Assembly (NCBI GenBank): GCA_964017155.1
Contig: OZ024855.1
Span: 5,494,690-5,558,689, forward strand
DNA from: Oasisia sp. SBJ-2009
Lineage: Eukaryota > Annelida > Polychaeta > Sabellida > Siboglinidae
Length of the DNA stretch: 64,000 nucleotides
Direction of reading: 5' to 3'
The translations under genes were made by a program, and so were the position numbers. Positions 12,095-38,064 of this stretch are shown in pieces. The notes beneath the pieces were generated by a model. That model saw only the letters and a program-made list of their open reading frames with translations, was not told where the DNA came from and ran no database searches. Each line of letters begins with the position of its first letter. The first letter of the stretch is position 1.

Positions 12095-15000
12095 GAAGGC
12101 AGCGAATGAGGTGTGAGTCGTGAACGAGGTTTGCGGCGTCAGTTGGCAGTATATGGAGCGACAGTGCCTATACTATAGTCAAGATGTACCATATTGTTTT
12201 GACATGCTTAAAGTTGTGCCGACGCATGCTTGTGTGTGTGTAAAGGTTTTATGTCATGTCGTATCGTGGCAGTGGAGCAAGTTTTCCTTGGGTGTTTGCC
12301 GTAATATTAATAAGGATGTTATTTATGTACATCGGGAGAGAATCGACACATTGGCACACACTTCTTTGTCATGTGTTGATATAGTTATTCAGAACTAATC
12401 GTGCGTGTGAAAACGATGTTGTTGTTGTACAAATCGTGTTTTTTCTTTGTGAGTTTGTTTATGAAGATAAAAGCTAATTGTTTGTCAAACGCTGTCTCTA
12501 CTCGGTTCATTCCTCAGTGTCTCACTCTAGTTCCTGGTTGTAACCAAATACATAGAAGTTGAATACATAGTATGGATTTATCTCAAACACTGATGTACTA
12601 CACTGTGAAATATTACACGGGTGGAGGGTTGTTAGCCGTTGTTCCTTAGAAAATTACACAATTCAAAGCATGGTGACTCACGACAGTTTGTACTGTAAGA
12701 TTTTCTAAGCTGAGAGCATGAGACAATCAAAACTTCTTCCTAAGTTAAGATGTGTGTTTCTGTACGTTGGTGTTTTGAGATGATCCGTAATGTATGTCCT
12801 TTGAGCACCATGACATACTACTTCAGTCATTGTGCCATCTAGTCCTGATCAAACTGAACATAACAGCACCAACCAAACTAAACAAGAATAATTTGTCCTA
12901 TGGGTGGTGGCTCTGAAAACGTCTTAGTGTGCCAAATAAATGTATCACAGTAAAATCAAAATATACACTCTTGCATTGGGTATAGATAATTTTTTAAGAT
13001 GCTATATAAGTTTGTATAAACAATTATTGCACCAGATGTAAAGTTTGATACTGGGTGCTGGATTAATTATTTAGTTTATTATGATCTTGCAGTCACTAAA
13101 CGAAGTTGTTGCATTCTGGGTTAAAGTTACAGACAATCAAAGTGTCACTTTTCATGCCACAGAACCTGTTGTTTGGCAAGCCACACCACTTCATAACGCT
13201 GCAATGACCTTGTGTCTTGACGTGTAAAGGAGAATCCAAATTATTAACAGTAAACATGGCTGAAATGTGTTAAAACTATACATGTTGAAGAAAAAAAAAT
13301 CAATATTTCATTATTGCTGCCTTTGAACAAAGCTACATTCCAATTGTTTAATGTCATTCGGGATTCACATTTGTCGTTAATGGGGTGTATTCTCTGGAGA
13401 TACCCCATTGCATGCCCGTTAGGGTCGGGGTAAAGTGCTCCCTAGAAACCAGACTGCTTGTTCTTGTTTATACTGATCAACTTAACATGCGCAGTGAATA
13501 AAGTGTTGAAAGGCTGGACAAGTTGTTGTGTTTGTGCTCTTGTATCTACCCAAGGTTATGTTATGTTCACGTGTAGTTGTAGCAACAGAAATACAGTCGG
13601 AAGAATCGACTTCTGGTTGCAGTGGTTAGAGAATCAGACCATCCGTTTAGAGATTTTGTATTTATATCTACTGTTTCATACTTTAGGCTGGTCTGTTCAC
13701 TCCTTGTTGCTCTAATCACTTAGCTTAGCTCTCACACTGCATGGTAATTTGAGCATGGCTGAATGCTTCCTCAAGTAGTCAAGATAAAAATTATGCCTGG
13801 GTGTCCCTTTAGATTTTCTTCTTGGGCTTTTCCCTTTCATGTGGGGTTGCCAGTGTGGTTACTGATTTTCTTGTCGCCCTGTTCATTGCCTCGACTGTGT
13901 TGAGACCCCCACTATTCATGTTTCTTACAGGCATCTTTCCACCTGATCTTTCTTCCTGCAACATCTGTCATCAGTACTCTCCACTTATGTGCACTTCATC
14001 GCTTCTCATCCTGTGCTCATACCATTTCAGTTGTTTCTGTTATCTTTTTGGAGGTTTGTGTTACTCTGGTTGTTTCTAATATATTCGTTTCTGATCATAT
14101 CTGTGTTACTCCAAACATCCATCTCAACATCCTCATCATCCTTTTATAAAGATGACTAGGAGATTCCTGAAAAGTGTTCGCAATGAAATCTGAGAGGTAA
14201 CATACAAGTAGTAGAAGTACACATATACAGTCTAGATCAATCAATCAATGTTAGTTGAACACCACATATCTACAAAATAGATACAGGGGTGCTTACATGT
14301 CAAAGTAAGAATAGATTACGAATGTAAAAATAATTAATGCCGCCATCATGCTATAATTGTTATCTACAACACCCAATGAATACGAGACAACATGGTGAGT
14401 TAGCACGGTTAATTTATTACAGTACAGCATTAAACAGCATAACAAAGTTGTATATAAATAAACATGCATCGTGGTCATAGTTCTCAATGGCACCATTTAT
14501 TGCACAGCACCAACAGACATGATCTGACCATCAGTGACCAATCACTCTACTTGATTAATCTGACTTGCAATATTTCCCAGTTAGCATAAAAGAAATCTGT
14601 AAGATGCTGTTGGAAGCAGCATATTTCCAACGTGAATCTGAATAATGCATAATTATTACCCAGAAGCAACATCAAATAAGCATTTTAACGAACCAACATA
14701 CCTACATGCTATACATATTGCCATCATAAGTTGTGCCACACAGTTGTGAAGCAATAACTGAACAATGCCTGACTTGAAAGTATACTCTGACTTCCAGCGC
14801 ATTAAATATAGAAACTATGATCGTTGGATCAGAACAATCACAGCAACCATGTGTAACATGAGAAAATGGATATTGTATGTCGTGAATCCTAAAACAGTAA
14901 TTACATCAAGCAGTCGGATCGGAGCCCATGAATATAGCATGTATAAAGCAGTGCTGAAGATTAATCTATCCCCCAACACATACATACACGCTGGCTCGGT

Positions 15001-16907
15001 TATGGTTAAATGTAAAGGTTATATATGTATTGACCTAGTGGTTCAATATGTTCTCATACAACCACTGGCAATTTACAGTACTTGTATCATGTATCACATC
15101 TATGTGTAACATAAACATGATATTCTGACTAGAAAACGTTTACAGATTTAACCACATTTTGACAATCGGAAATATTTTCTCTACAATGTAGCAACATATT
15201 TAGGGAGGCATTGGGCCATGGCCCCTTTTGGAAGTCTATTTTAACAGTGTTGCACCACTACTTGATAAACGAATTACACTTTTATATTTTGGAAAACACC
15301 TTTTCCAACATTCTAGATATGTTACTGATAAAACCATACTTATAGTATATCAGTGAGTGCATTGTACAAATTGTAAGATATGTACAACCATATTTTAGGC
15401 ATGATCAGATTCCAACTTGAGTTATTAACATGTACACAAACAAGTATTGTTTCATATCCTGCTCGTTTACAAGTAAATTACCACATTGCAACCCAAATTG
15501 TAACATAATAAAATCATCTCCATAACCAAAACACCAAGCAAAGCTAATTAATCACCTGAGGAAATGTTATATAAATAAAAAAAAACAAGATATGTAGAAA
15601 CTTATATTAGTCTATCTAGGAACCCGTGAAGGCAAATAATAATTATGTGGTTGATAGTGTTTAATAAACCTGTTTAATAACTACAAAGTTTCTTAGTCAG
15701 AGATTCACGAAAATATTTCATACAGAATAAAATATAATTGAGACATCAAAACAGTGTTGTAATAAAATACAACATAAAGTGCTAAAATATAACACTAAAG
15801 TCACATTATGCAAGCTCAGTGCATTAATTTCATAACCAACGCTTTTCAGTAGCCATGATTAAGTTTTACACATCAATAAAAAAATTATGTCATTATATCA
15901 AAATGTGGAACATCTAAAATCATTCGTGCTCTTTGTCTCATTCTTTCTGTACACATAACATAACAACTCAAACATAATAAATTAAACAATTCAACATGAA
16001 TATAATGCATAACAGCAAATTGGCAAAGCAACATAAAATTACCCTAAAAGTGAAACATCCTTTTGATGCAGTGCTCCTTGCCAATTTCTACTCAGTTGAG
16101 ATAAACTAACTTTACATTATAAGCAACTATCTAGACAGAACTGCATTCGGGAAAGTTTGATTTAGTAGATGTCAGGGCACTCTAGAAATGTAATGCACAC
16201 ATTATTTATGTCCACATTGTGGGCAAGGCAGTTTGACAAAGGTCACATCAAAACAGCAATGAACTGGACCCATAAATTAAGCACTATCACTGATTTAAAA
16301 AGTTGAAAAATTATCCACGGGTACACAGTGACCAGTCACAACTAGTTCACGTCACTCTTCCTGATAGCAAATAAAAACTGACACCAAGAACATTTCTTAG
16401 AGAGCAATAAGAGATGACAAACAATTCTGTGTTCGTCATAAAAACACTGGAGTAAATATTAATGTCGTCTGCATATCCGACATTAACATATATGCGCAAA
16501 CGTGTGCAACAGATTCACTGAGAATTCAACTGCAAATGACCAGAAAGCTACTCATTTAGCACCTGGCAGTTTTTAACATTTGACTACTTTAATTCTCTTG
16601 CACTGAGTCAAACATTCCTTGTCTCTAAGAACAGTTCGGACTTGCTGCTGCCAGAATAGCTTCAACCACTGCATTTACCATAACTCAGACAACACTCCTT
16701 CCAGCTGCTAAGAAAATGAACTGATGAACGCTAGACCATTGAAAAAATACACTATAAATTCCTATTCAATCCCATCATAACACAGCCACAAACCTGGCTG
16801 GAATCACAGCAAGTTTTGTCATAAGCACACAAATAGCAGAAACAAAGCCATGTCGTTGCGATAACAACACCAAACAATGAGTTGGACAGTTCTTCCCTGA
16901 AAGAGGG
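12095..16907. other. Convergent intergenic region / 3' UTRs, no gene recognised
   Basis: This is the sequence between the STT3B stop (plus strand) and the TMEM245 stop (minus strand). Open frames here are short, have no recognisable motifs and no plausible splice partners. A minus-strand AATAAA (TTTATT at 14496-14501) could end a long TMEM245 3' UTR. Around 13740-13790 there is weak similarity to the middle of the SINE described at 40288. Otherwise I see AT-rich unique sequence. Confidence 0.5.
12935..12940 (+). terminator. Candidate polyadenylation signal of STT3B
   Basis: A canonical AATAAA lies about 840 nt after the STT3B stop codon; none was noticed closer. The 3' UTR length is therefore a guess. 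A weaker GATAAA-type variant near 12466 could give a shorter transcript. Confidence 0.35.
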
Positions 16908-31206
<14,299 letters not shown>

Positions 31207-31234
<28 letters not shown>

Positions 31235-31530
31235 TTACGTCATCCCTGGATTGGGGATTTCCCCTAGCGGATTGCATTATTGAACCCGCGATGTGGCGCC
31301 ACTGTACTATTGCGTTCGTGAAAATAAAAAATTGTAACTAGAAAATTCGCATTGCATGATCAGTATTTGCAATCTAGTTATTGTTTTGTCTTTGTAATTT
31401 CAATATCCACACGTCGCTAAAATCAACAATTTTAGTTTAGGTGGCAAAACGTTAGTTCCAGATTATTCACCAGAGGGCACGCTTATAAAAAAAATTAACG
31501 GTCGCCATTTTGATGCAATGAGTCGATAGA
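31207..31530 (-). promoter_or_regulatory. TMEM245 5' region with YY1-like motifs
   Basis: Reading the minus strand, CAAAATGGCGACC occurs at 31501-31513 and AAGATGGCGTC overlaps the second start codon at 31211-31221. Both resemble the YY1 core AANATGGCGNC, commonly found at or just downstream of transcription starts of housekeeping genes. No TATA box is obvious. The start of transcription is inferred, not seen. Confidence 0.35.
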
Positions 31531-31733
31531 GTTAATGTTGTGGCAATTTTCCAGCCTGGACGGTAATTATATAGCATATTTAGGAAATACTGTGTACTCT
31601 ACAAGTCCGACAGATTATCGAGAAGTTTATAAATAGGAAGCGCCACGTATGAACCTGAAAAAAAAAACACGACGGCTATAATAACGCAGTCTAACATTTC
31701 TTACAGGTTCTTACAGGTCCTTTTCTGGCTGAA

Positions 31734-32919
31734 TTAGGCATTTCTGCCTCTTGTGCCAGCTCTGTCTTGATCATTGATTTGAGACTGTGCGCATGCGTCT
31801 AAAGGTGACACAGTCCATAGTTGAGGTGGTGCAGTAAAATCATTTTTTATAGGATGATGTTTCCATAGTTTATCAAGTCTACCTTCAAATGATTGGACTG
31901 ATGGACCATCTACCACAGACTGTGGCAGGCTATTCCATACATCAGTAGATCGGTATACAAATGAATTTTTTCGGATGTTTAATTGGCATCTTTCTTTAAA
32001 TATTTTTAGGTTGTGCCCTCTCGTTATTGAATCATTATCCCTTAATGTAACAAAATTTGATGTAACAGTAGAATCATATTTCCCAGTTAATATTTTGTAA
32101 ATTTCTATCATGTCTCCCCTAAGTCGACGGTATGAAAGAGTTGGTAGCTTTAATCTTATTAGACGTTCTTTATAATCCAGTTCCTTATATCCAGGAATTA
32201 ATTTAGTTGCTCGACGCTGAACATTTTCAAGTGCTGTTATGTGTTTAATTAAATATGGACTCCATACCTGGTTTGCATACTCGATATGTGGTCGGACAAG
32301 AGACTTAAAAACAGTAGAAAAACACTTATCATCTAGATATTCAAAAGTGCGTCGAATTATCCCCATCATAGAATTGGCTTTATTAATTTTTTCTGACATG
32401 TGCCTCGAAGTTAAGTGATGAGTCAAAAGTTACTCCAATATCCTTTACTGTTTCTGCTTTATTAATTGTTTTCTGATCTTTACCCATTGTGTATCCATCA
32501 TTTCTTATGGAGGAACGTCCAATTCGCATGTTACAACATTTATCAGGATGAAATTTCAGTAGTGATGTTTCTGACCATTTCTCCGCTGAGGTGAGATCTT
32601 TTTGTAGGATGTTGCAGTTATCTTCATTATAAATAGGGTTAAAAAGTTTCATATCATCTGCAAATAGGAAAATATGAGAGTTTTTTATAACATCAGGTAG
32701 ATTATTTATGAAGATAACAAAAAGAAGGGGGCCGATCACGGATCCTTGTGGTATTCCACTGATCACTTCTTGCCAGTTAGAAAATATGTTGTTAATTCGT
32801 ATTCGTTGTTTTCTATGTGAAAGTAGATCTATGATCCAGTTAATTAGGTTTCCCTTTATTCCATAGCTCTGTATTTTTTTTATAAGTTTTGAATGTGGGA
32901 CCTTGTCAAATGCTTTCAT
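31734..32919 (-). pseudogene. LINE reverse transcriptase core and C-terminal domain, frame-broken
   Basis: Two overlapping minus-strand frames (32919-32383 and 32426-31734) carry the RT finger/palm motifs (SGIPQGSVIGPLLF, FADDMKLF) and the CR1-type thumb region (HIEYANQVWSPYL, NVQRRATKLI, DVWNSLPQSVV). They are separated by a frameshift near 32400. Further upstream, 33040-33340 holds the preceding RT segment in a third frame with internal stops. Confidence 0.8.
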
Positions 32920-34089
32920 AAAATCACAATATATTACATCAATACAGCCTCCATTGTCCAGCGTTTCAGTCCATATATCTAATACCTTTAATAGTTGAAG
33001 TACTGTTGAACGGCCCTTTACAAAACCCTTTACAAAACTGACATTTACTCAATAGCTCATTTTCTTTCATATGTACAGTGATGGTGTCTCTAATTATTTC
33101 TTCCATTATCTTACCCACTACACTTGTTATACTGACTGGTCGGTAATTTTGAGGTAATGTTTTACTTCCTTTCTTATGGATTGGAGATATGTTAGCCTGT
33201 TTCCATTCTTTGGGTAGTTTGCCTGTTGTTAGAGATGTGTTAAAAATAATTGATAATGGAATACTGATGCAGTCTGCTAATTCATTTAAGACCCTGGGGT
33301 GTATGCCATCAGGTCCAGGTGATTTAAATGTTTTTAGTTTTTTAGTTTTGCTGCCACTACTGATGGGTTAATAGTACACGTTTCAACTGTATTATGACAT
33401 CTTATAGGTTCCTCAGGAGTTTTCTCTTGTGGTTCAATTGTAAATACCGAAGAGAAATAATCAGCCAATAGCTCTGCTTTTTCCGAGTCTGAGTTTGTTA
33501 AGTCATCTTTCAAATCACTTTTTATTAAGTTGGGTATACCCGTTCTTGTCTTCATTTTTGCCTGGGCGTATTGCCAGAATTTCTTAGGATTCTCTTTTAT
33601 TTGGCTAATGATACTTTTTTCATATATTTTTTGTGCCTCTCTTGTTAACCTCCTAACCTGATTGCGTAATCTGCAGTATTCCTGGTAAGCTTGGACATCT
33701 CTAGTTAGAAGATATTTCTTCCACAGTCTATTTTTTCTTCTGATTTTAGCTCTTATTTTTACATTTAGTGGTACCAGGTATTTTTTTGTTCTTTCTGACA
33801 TCACCTTTTTAGGTATACACCTTTCTACGTTTCTTTCTATGTTTCATTGTAAAAATGTCCCATTGTGCTTGCACATCACCCTCATGTTCTAAAAATTCGG
33901 CATCCCAATCAATGCTTAACATGTCCTCCATTTTGGGGTAGTCTCCCTTATCGTATTTATAAACAGTTTTTCTGATCGGCTCATGTATTGATGTGCAGTT
34001 AAGAATCACTTTGATTATGGAGTGGTCACTTTTCCCTAGTGCTGAGGCTGTATCAATAGACACAATTTCGGAATCCTCACTGGTGATTA

Positions 34090-35763
34090 CTAGGTCAAGA
34101 AGTGATGGCTCTGTTGTCCCTCTACCTCTAGTAGTTCAGTTATATGTTGGATGAGATAACAATCTCGAAGCTTTTCGATAAATTTAAACTCTTTGTCTTC
34201 TATACTTGGAACCGACGTACACATTATTTTCCAATCAATCTTTGGGTAATTGAAGTCTCCAAGTAGAAGGACGTGTGAATTTTTTTTCTCACTTATTTTC
34301 TCTAGTAGCTCATTAAGGTTATCATTGTTTTCAGTAGTGCTGTTGGGGCTTCTATAAAAGGAGCCTACCAGAAGTGTTTCCTTCCCCTTCAGTTTCAAGG
34401 TGCAAAACAGTGCCTCGTTAAAATCAACTTCAAAATGGTGCGCTTGAAACAGTAGCGAATTGTGGATAAATAGCATCATCCCTCTACCTTTATTTTCATT
34501 CATATTTATGGTTTCCATAGAATAGCCTTCCAGATTGTATTCCTGTAGTGTAAGTTTTCTCTTAAAGTGTTTAGGTTTTACCTCTGATATAGCTATAATA
34601 TTGGGTGGAGTGGAGTTGTTATTTATTCTACATTTAAGTTCTGTTAGTTTGTCTTTTGTTAATACATCTGCATTAGAATACCACACAATTATTTCCCCTA
34701 CACTTGTGCCTGAGTTGGGTTGTTCATTTTGCTCCTTTTTTTTTACCTTGATTATTTGTCTTTCTCCTGGTCGACCTCTTACTATGTACACAAAATTTGA
34801 AGTCTGCTCCTGCTGTGTTTTTTCTCTTGCCTCTTTCTGCAGTAGTCGCTCCTTCTCTCTGTCCTCCCTGCTCATGTCATGTTTAATGACCATTTCACTG
34901 AAGGGTTCACCTTTGTTTTTTAGTTTGTGTAAGTTTTTCATGACTGAAGCTTTTTTGTCTTCACCTGGAAAGGTCACAAGCAGGGGCCGGCTTCTTGCCT
35001 CATCTGTCCCAGTCTCGTTGTTAGCTCTGCTCCCTAATCTCCGTACTTGGAGGCTCTCTGGCTGGTATTGTCCATCTGTTGTGTGTTCTGTTAATTGTTT
35101 CATAAGTTCTCTATCGTGAGTTACATTATCTGCTTTTAGGGTACTGGTCCCCTCTGGCACGTTATAGACCACTATGTTTTGCCTTCTATTTATCCTGTCA
35201 TTGACTTGGGTGTACACTGTGGCAACTACTTCTTCTTTATTTAGGATTGGTGGAATCTGGTTTGTAGCAAGGGATTTGTTTGCAGCCTGAGCCTGCAGAT
35301 CTGCTACTTTGGCAACTGCATCCTCAACTTCACTCACCCTGTTGTTTAATGTGTCATGTTTATTTTCCATTTCAGGTAACTTGTGGTCGAATTGATTTTG
35401 TCTTTCGTGCATAACTAGCAACTGAGTCATAATTGCCTTTGCCCCTCTTTGGCATGACGAACAATACCAGCTGATCTGTCTTTGTTCTTCGCTAATCAGC
35501 ACTTGGTACAGTGCATCCGACACTTTCTGGCACTCCTTGTGGTACCATCCCTTACATATGTCGCATTCTATTCCTCTATCATTGTTCTTTACTTCTTGGT
35601 TACAGTCGTGGCAGACACTTTTATCATTCTCTCTATCTTGGTCTTGACTTACCTTCAGTTTCTTATTTGTTTTATGCTGTTTTTTAGCGTTATTTTTTGT
35701 TGATGAACTACCTCGTAAAGACCTAGATGTTTGTGTCAGTACTGGTGTGTCACCAGTTTCCAT
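34090..35763 (-). pseudogene. LINE ORF: PHD finger + RRM-like + endonuclease N-terminus
   Basis: 557 codons, starting ATG at 35763. Most CR1 elements separate the nucleic-acid-binding ORF1 from the endonuclease/RT ORF2; here the PHD and RRM-like part runs directly into the endonuclease without a stop. The frame is lost at about 34131-34137, where alignment with the following frame implies a single missing base within the endonuclease domain. Confidence 0.75.
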
Positions 35764-36404
35764 TATTGGTAATTCCTACACCTTAATAACAATTATATTT
35801 ATATAAAAAAAATTATTATTATTTTTTAATTTATATACATATAATATATACCTTTTTTTTGTGTGCAGGGCTGGGGTTAGTGCAAACACAAAACAGATAG
35901 AAAGGACGTCTAAGTAAGAAATGCAAAGTTATTTAATTAATTGTATGTTAGCCCTGGGCCAACTCAGGGCTTGAGGTATCTTGAAGTCAAACAGGGGTGA
36001 TAATGATACACCCGAAAAAAGGCCTGTTAGTTCAGGAATGGGAGAACAGAGGATGGGGTTTTACGAAACTAAAGTGATATGTTATGAGCTGTTATTTACG
36101 TATTTATATTGAGTTGGTTTGTGAGTGATTTTATTTCGCGCGCTTTAACTATTTGTTTACTTGTCCGCCATTTTGTTTAGGAAAATTTAGGGTGGTTGTT
36201 ATGTAGAATAAATTTACGGATCTATGATTTGGGGGCTGTTGATTTAGATTATATTTAGATGCCTGTTTAACTATCTTAGTACATTTACTCGTCCGTTAAT
36301 GTGGGATGTTGACAATCGTTTTATTTTGAGAATTTGGCTATTTTGTGCAGCGGGAAAAAAAGAGTTGACTACACCTGACGCATGCGCAATCCAGACTGCC
36401 AAGA

Positions 36405-37070
36405 TACAAGATACAAGAAGCTTTATTTAAAGTCGGTTACATGATAATTAGGCAACATTAGCTCATCTGAGCTATTTTCCGACAAACGAGTATAAAGCAA
36501 CGAGACGACATAAAACCATAACAAGCATACAGAGTATTTTAAAATGACAGCAATTATACGTATAAAATAGGGTAATGAGTACAAAATAAATATAATAATA
36601 CATGCATGTATAATATATATATATATATATATATACATATATTTTTTTTTTTTTTGCTTCATAAAACATGCAAAGTATATTGGGTTAAAATAGATTGAAA
36701 TAATATATAATTTAAGACATTAGCATAAATGTAAAGATGTATATTGACTAAACTTATTAAAATAATAAATACTTTAAAACATAAAAATAAATAGATCTAA
36801 AGAATAAAATTAAGGATTAAAAATATTTTACACATATCCATATTGCATATATACAATGAAAACTATATTCATAATATTGGCATGGCGACAAACATGTTAG
36901 ATGTTAGCTGTTTACCTGCATGTAGAGCTATTGCATGATGGGCCATCCCAGTTCCGGATCAGTCTGCGAAACTCGCCATAGTTAACTGTTTTTTTCGCAT
37001 TTCATTTGGCAGGCTGTTCCAGATCCGGAGCCCATCATGGACAAATGATTTAACATTGCACTAGACTAGT
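36405..37070 (-). mobile_element. 3' relic of a second LINE
   Basis: On the minus strand 37030-36905 encodes, across a frameshift, GLRIWNSLPNEMR and then NYGEFRRLIRNWDGPSC. These are the typical C-terminal end of LINE RT proteins (WNSLP plus a terminal Cys-rich motif). It is followed by AT-rich sequence and ends in a GATACAA-type tandem at 36405-36420. The fragment lies just upstream of the 5' side of the CR1-like element. Confidence 0.6.
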
Positions 37071-38064
37071 CCATTCCATTCATTATGGTCATTTCGTAAT
37101 CATGTCTACTCGAACACCCTCTAGTCTACGTCATGACTATGTCAGTATGGTGTTTTATGTAGTACACAAGTCATTCAACACTTACTAGCACCAGTCGAAC
37201 CTGGTACGGTACAAATACGGTAGACAGAAAGTGGCATTTGTGTAGAATTCGAACCCACCTCAGTTGTACCATTTATAAGTTCTTTGCCAACATGAACATT
37301 ATGATTTGATACTTTATTTTGTTAATTCAATCATTTATTAACATCATCTAACCCATATTTATGTTTTATAAACAGCGCATTTTTAGGAGACTTGAGGTAG
37401 AAAACTGCTTATCGCTCATGCCATATGGATATGCATGGCGCAGAAACACATGTGCCATGTGGCATGTGCTTGCGACTGGCACAAAATTGGGTCTCAAAAT
37501 GCAACATTTGTGAAACGTAAATATACCTGGGAATGCTGACTGAACATGTTTAGGATTACAGTTAGTGTGAGGTATCCAATGTTGGCAAATGTACAGTTAT
37601 AATGGCACAACTGAGGTCGGTCCGAATCATAGCTTTGTGCATAGACCCAATCCACCCGTCATTTAGACGGGTAAAACCTGTTGTGGATGGATAGAAATAT
37701 GGGTGGACGGGTAAAAAACCCATAGACATTGTCAGTTGTGCCTTATAAGGGATGTGAATGGTATCACGTGTGTTTGTAGTCCATGTCAGGTCATCAGACA
37801 CATTTAAAGTTTGTAAACTGGCTTAACAGTTAACATCCATATGTCCAGCAAAACTTGTGTGACTGGCAGTAATTTGGTCGTGCATAAAGCCCTGGTCCGA
37901 ATCTAGTTTACTAACTAAGCCATGTCATATTCGTGACCGAATCTACTGCCAGAAGTGCTATCAGGTTTCAACAATTGTTTATGTAGTCACGGAGTTGAAG
38001 ACATACTTTTGTTGCGCATAAACCTACTATAAAATTATTCTGAATATCGTCTTCTGTACTTTCA
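37071..38064. other. Upstream region of the cyclophilin gene
   Basis: Contains a MITE-1 copy (37629-37893) and otherwise unique sequence. A noncoding first exon must lie somewhere upstream of the acceptor CTTCTGTACTTTCAG (38050-38064), but I cannot place it. No TATA box or CpG-rich promoter is evident. Confidence 0.4.
37629..37893 (-). mobile_element. MITE-1 copy with clear target duplication
   Basis: From ATAGCTTTGTGCATAG to TCGTGCATAAAGCCCTG, bordered by GTCCGAATC on both sides (37620-37628; 37895-37903). It lies upstream of the cyclophilin coding region. Confidence 0.8.

Larger units (their letters stand above)
31700..36400 (-). mobile_element. CR1-like non-LTR retrotransposon (LINE), frameshifted
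   Basis: A minus-strand LINE with a nearly full coding complement. The first open frame (35763 to 34090) carries, in order, a complete C4HC3 PHD finger (Cys51/54/67/70, His75, Cys78/101/104), a heptad-like helical stretch around residues 115-165, an RRM-like domain starting NIVVYNVPE near residue 193, and the N-terminal half of an AP endonuclease (SEVKPK, FYRSPN, LLGDFNYPKIDW). The endonuclease end (KSDHSIIKV) is in another frame (34063-33809). The reverse transcriptase N-terminus is at 33804-33334, the core with GIPQGSVIGPLLF and FADD at 32919-32383, and the C-terminus with RRATKLI and YRRLRGDMIEIYKI at 32426-31734. At least four frame breaks make it inactive. The 3' end near 31700 has a short AACCTGTAAG-type tandem, as expected for CR1/L2 elements. 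The 5' boundary is not sharp. Confidence 0.85.

Noticed and set aside
13458..15109. Several 85-114-residue open frames between STT3B and TMEM245
   Set aside because: No recognisable motif, no codon bias and no splice partners; probably chance frames in 3' UTR or intergenic DNA.
34535..35703. Plus-strand open frames opposite the LINE
   Set aside because: They are antisense shadows of the PHD/endonuclease frame and carry no motif of their own.
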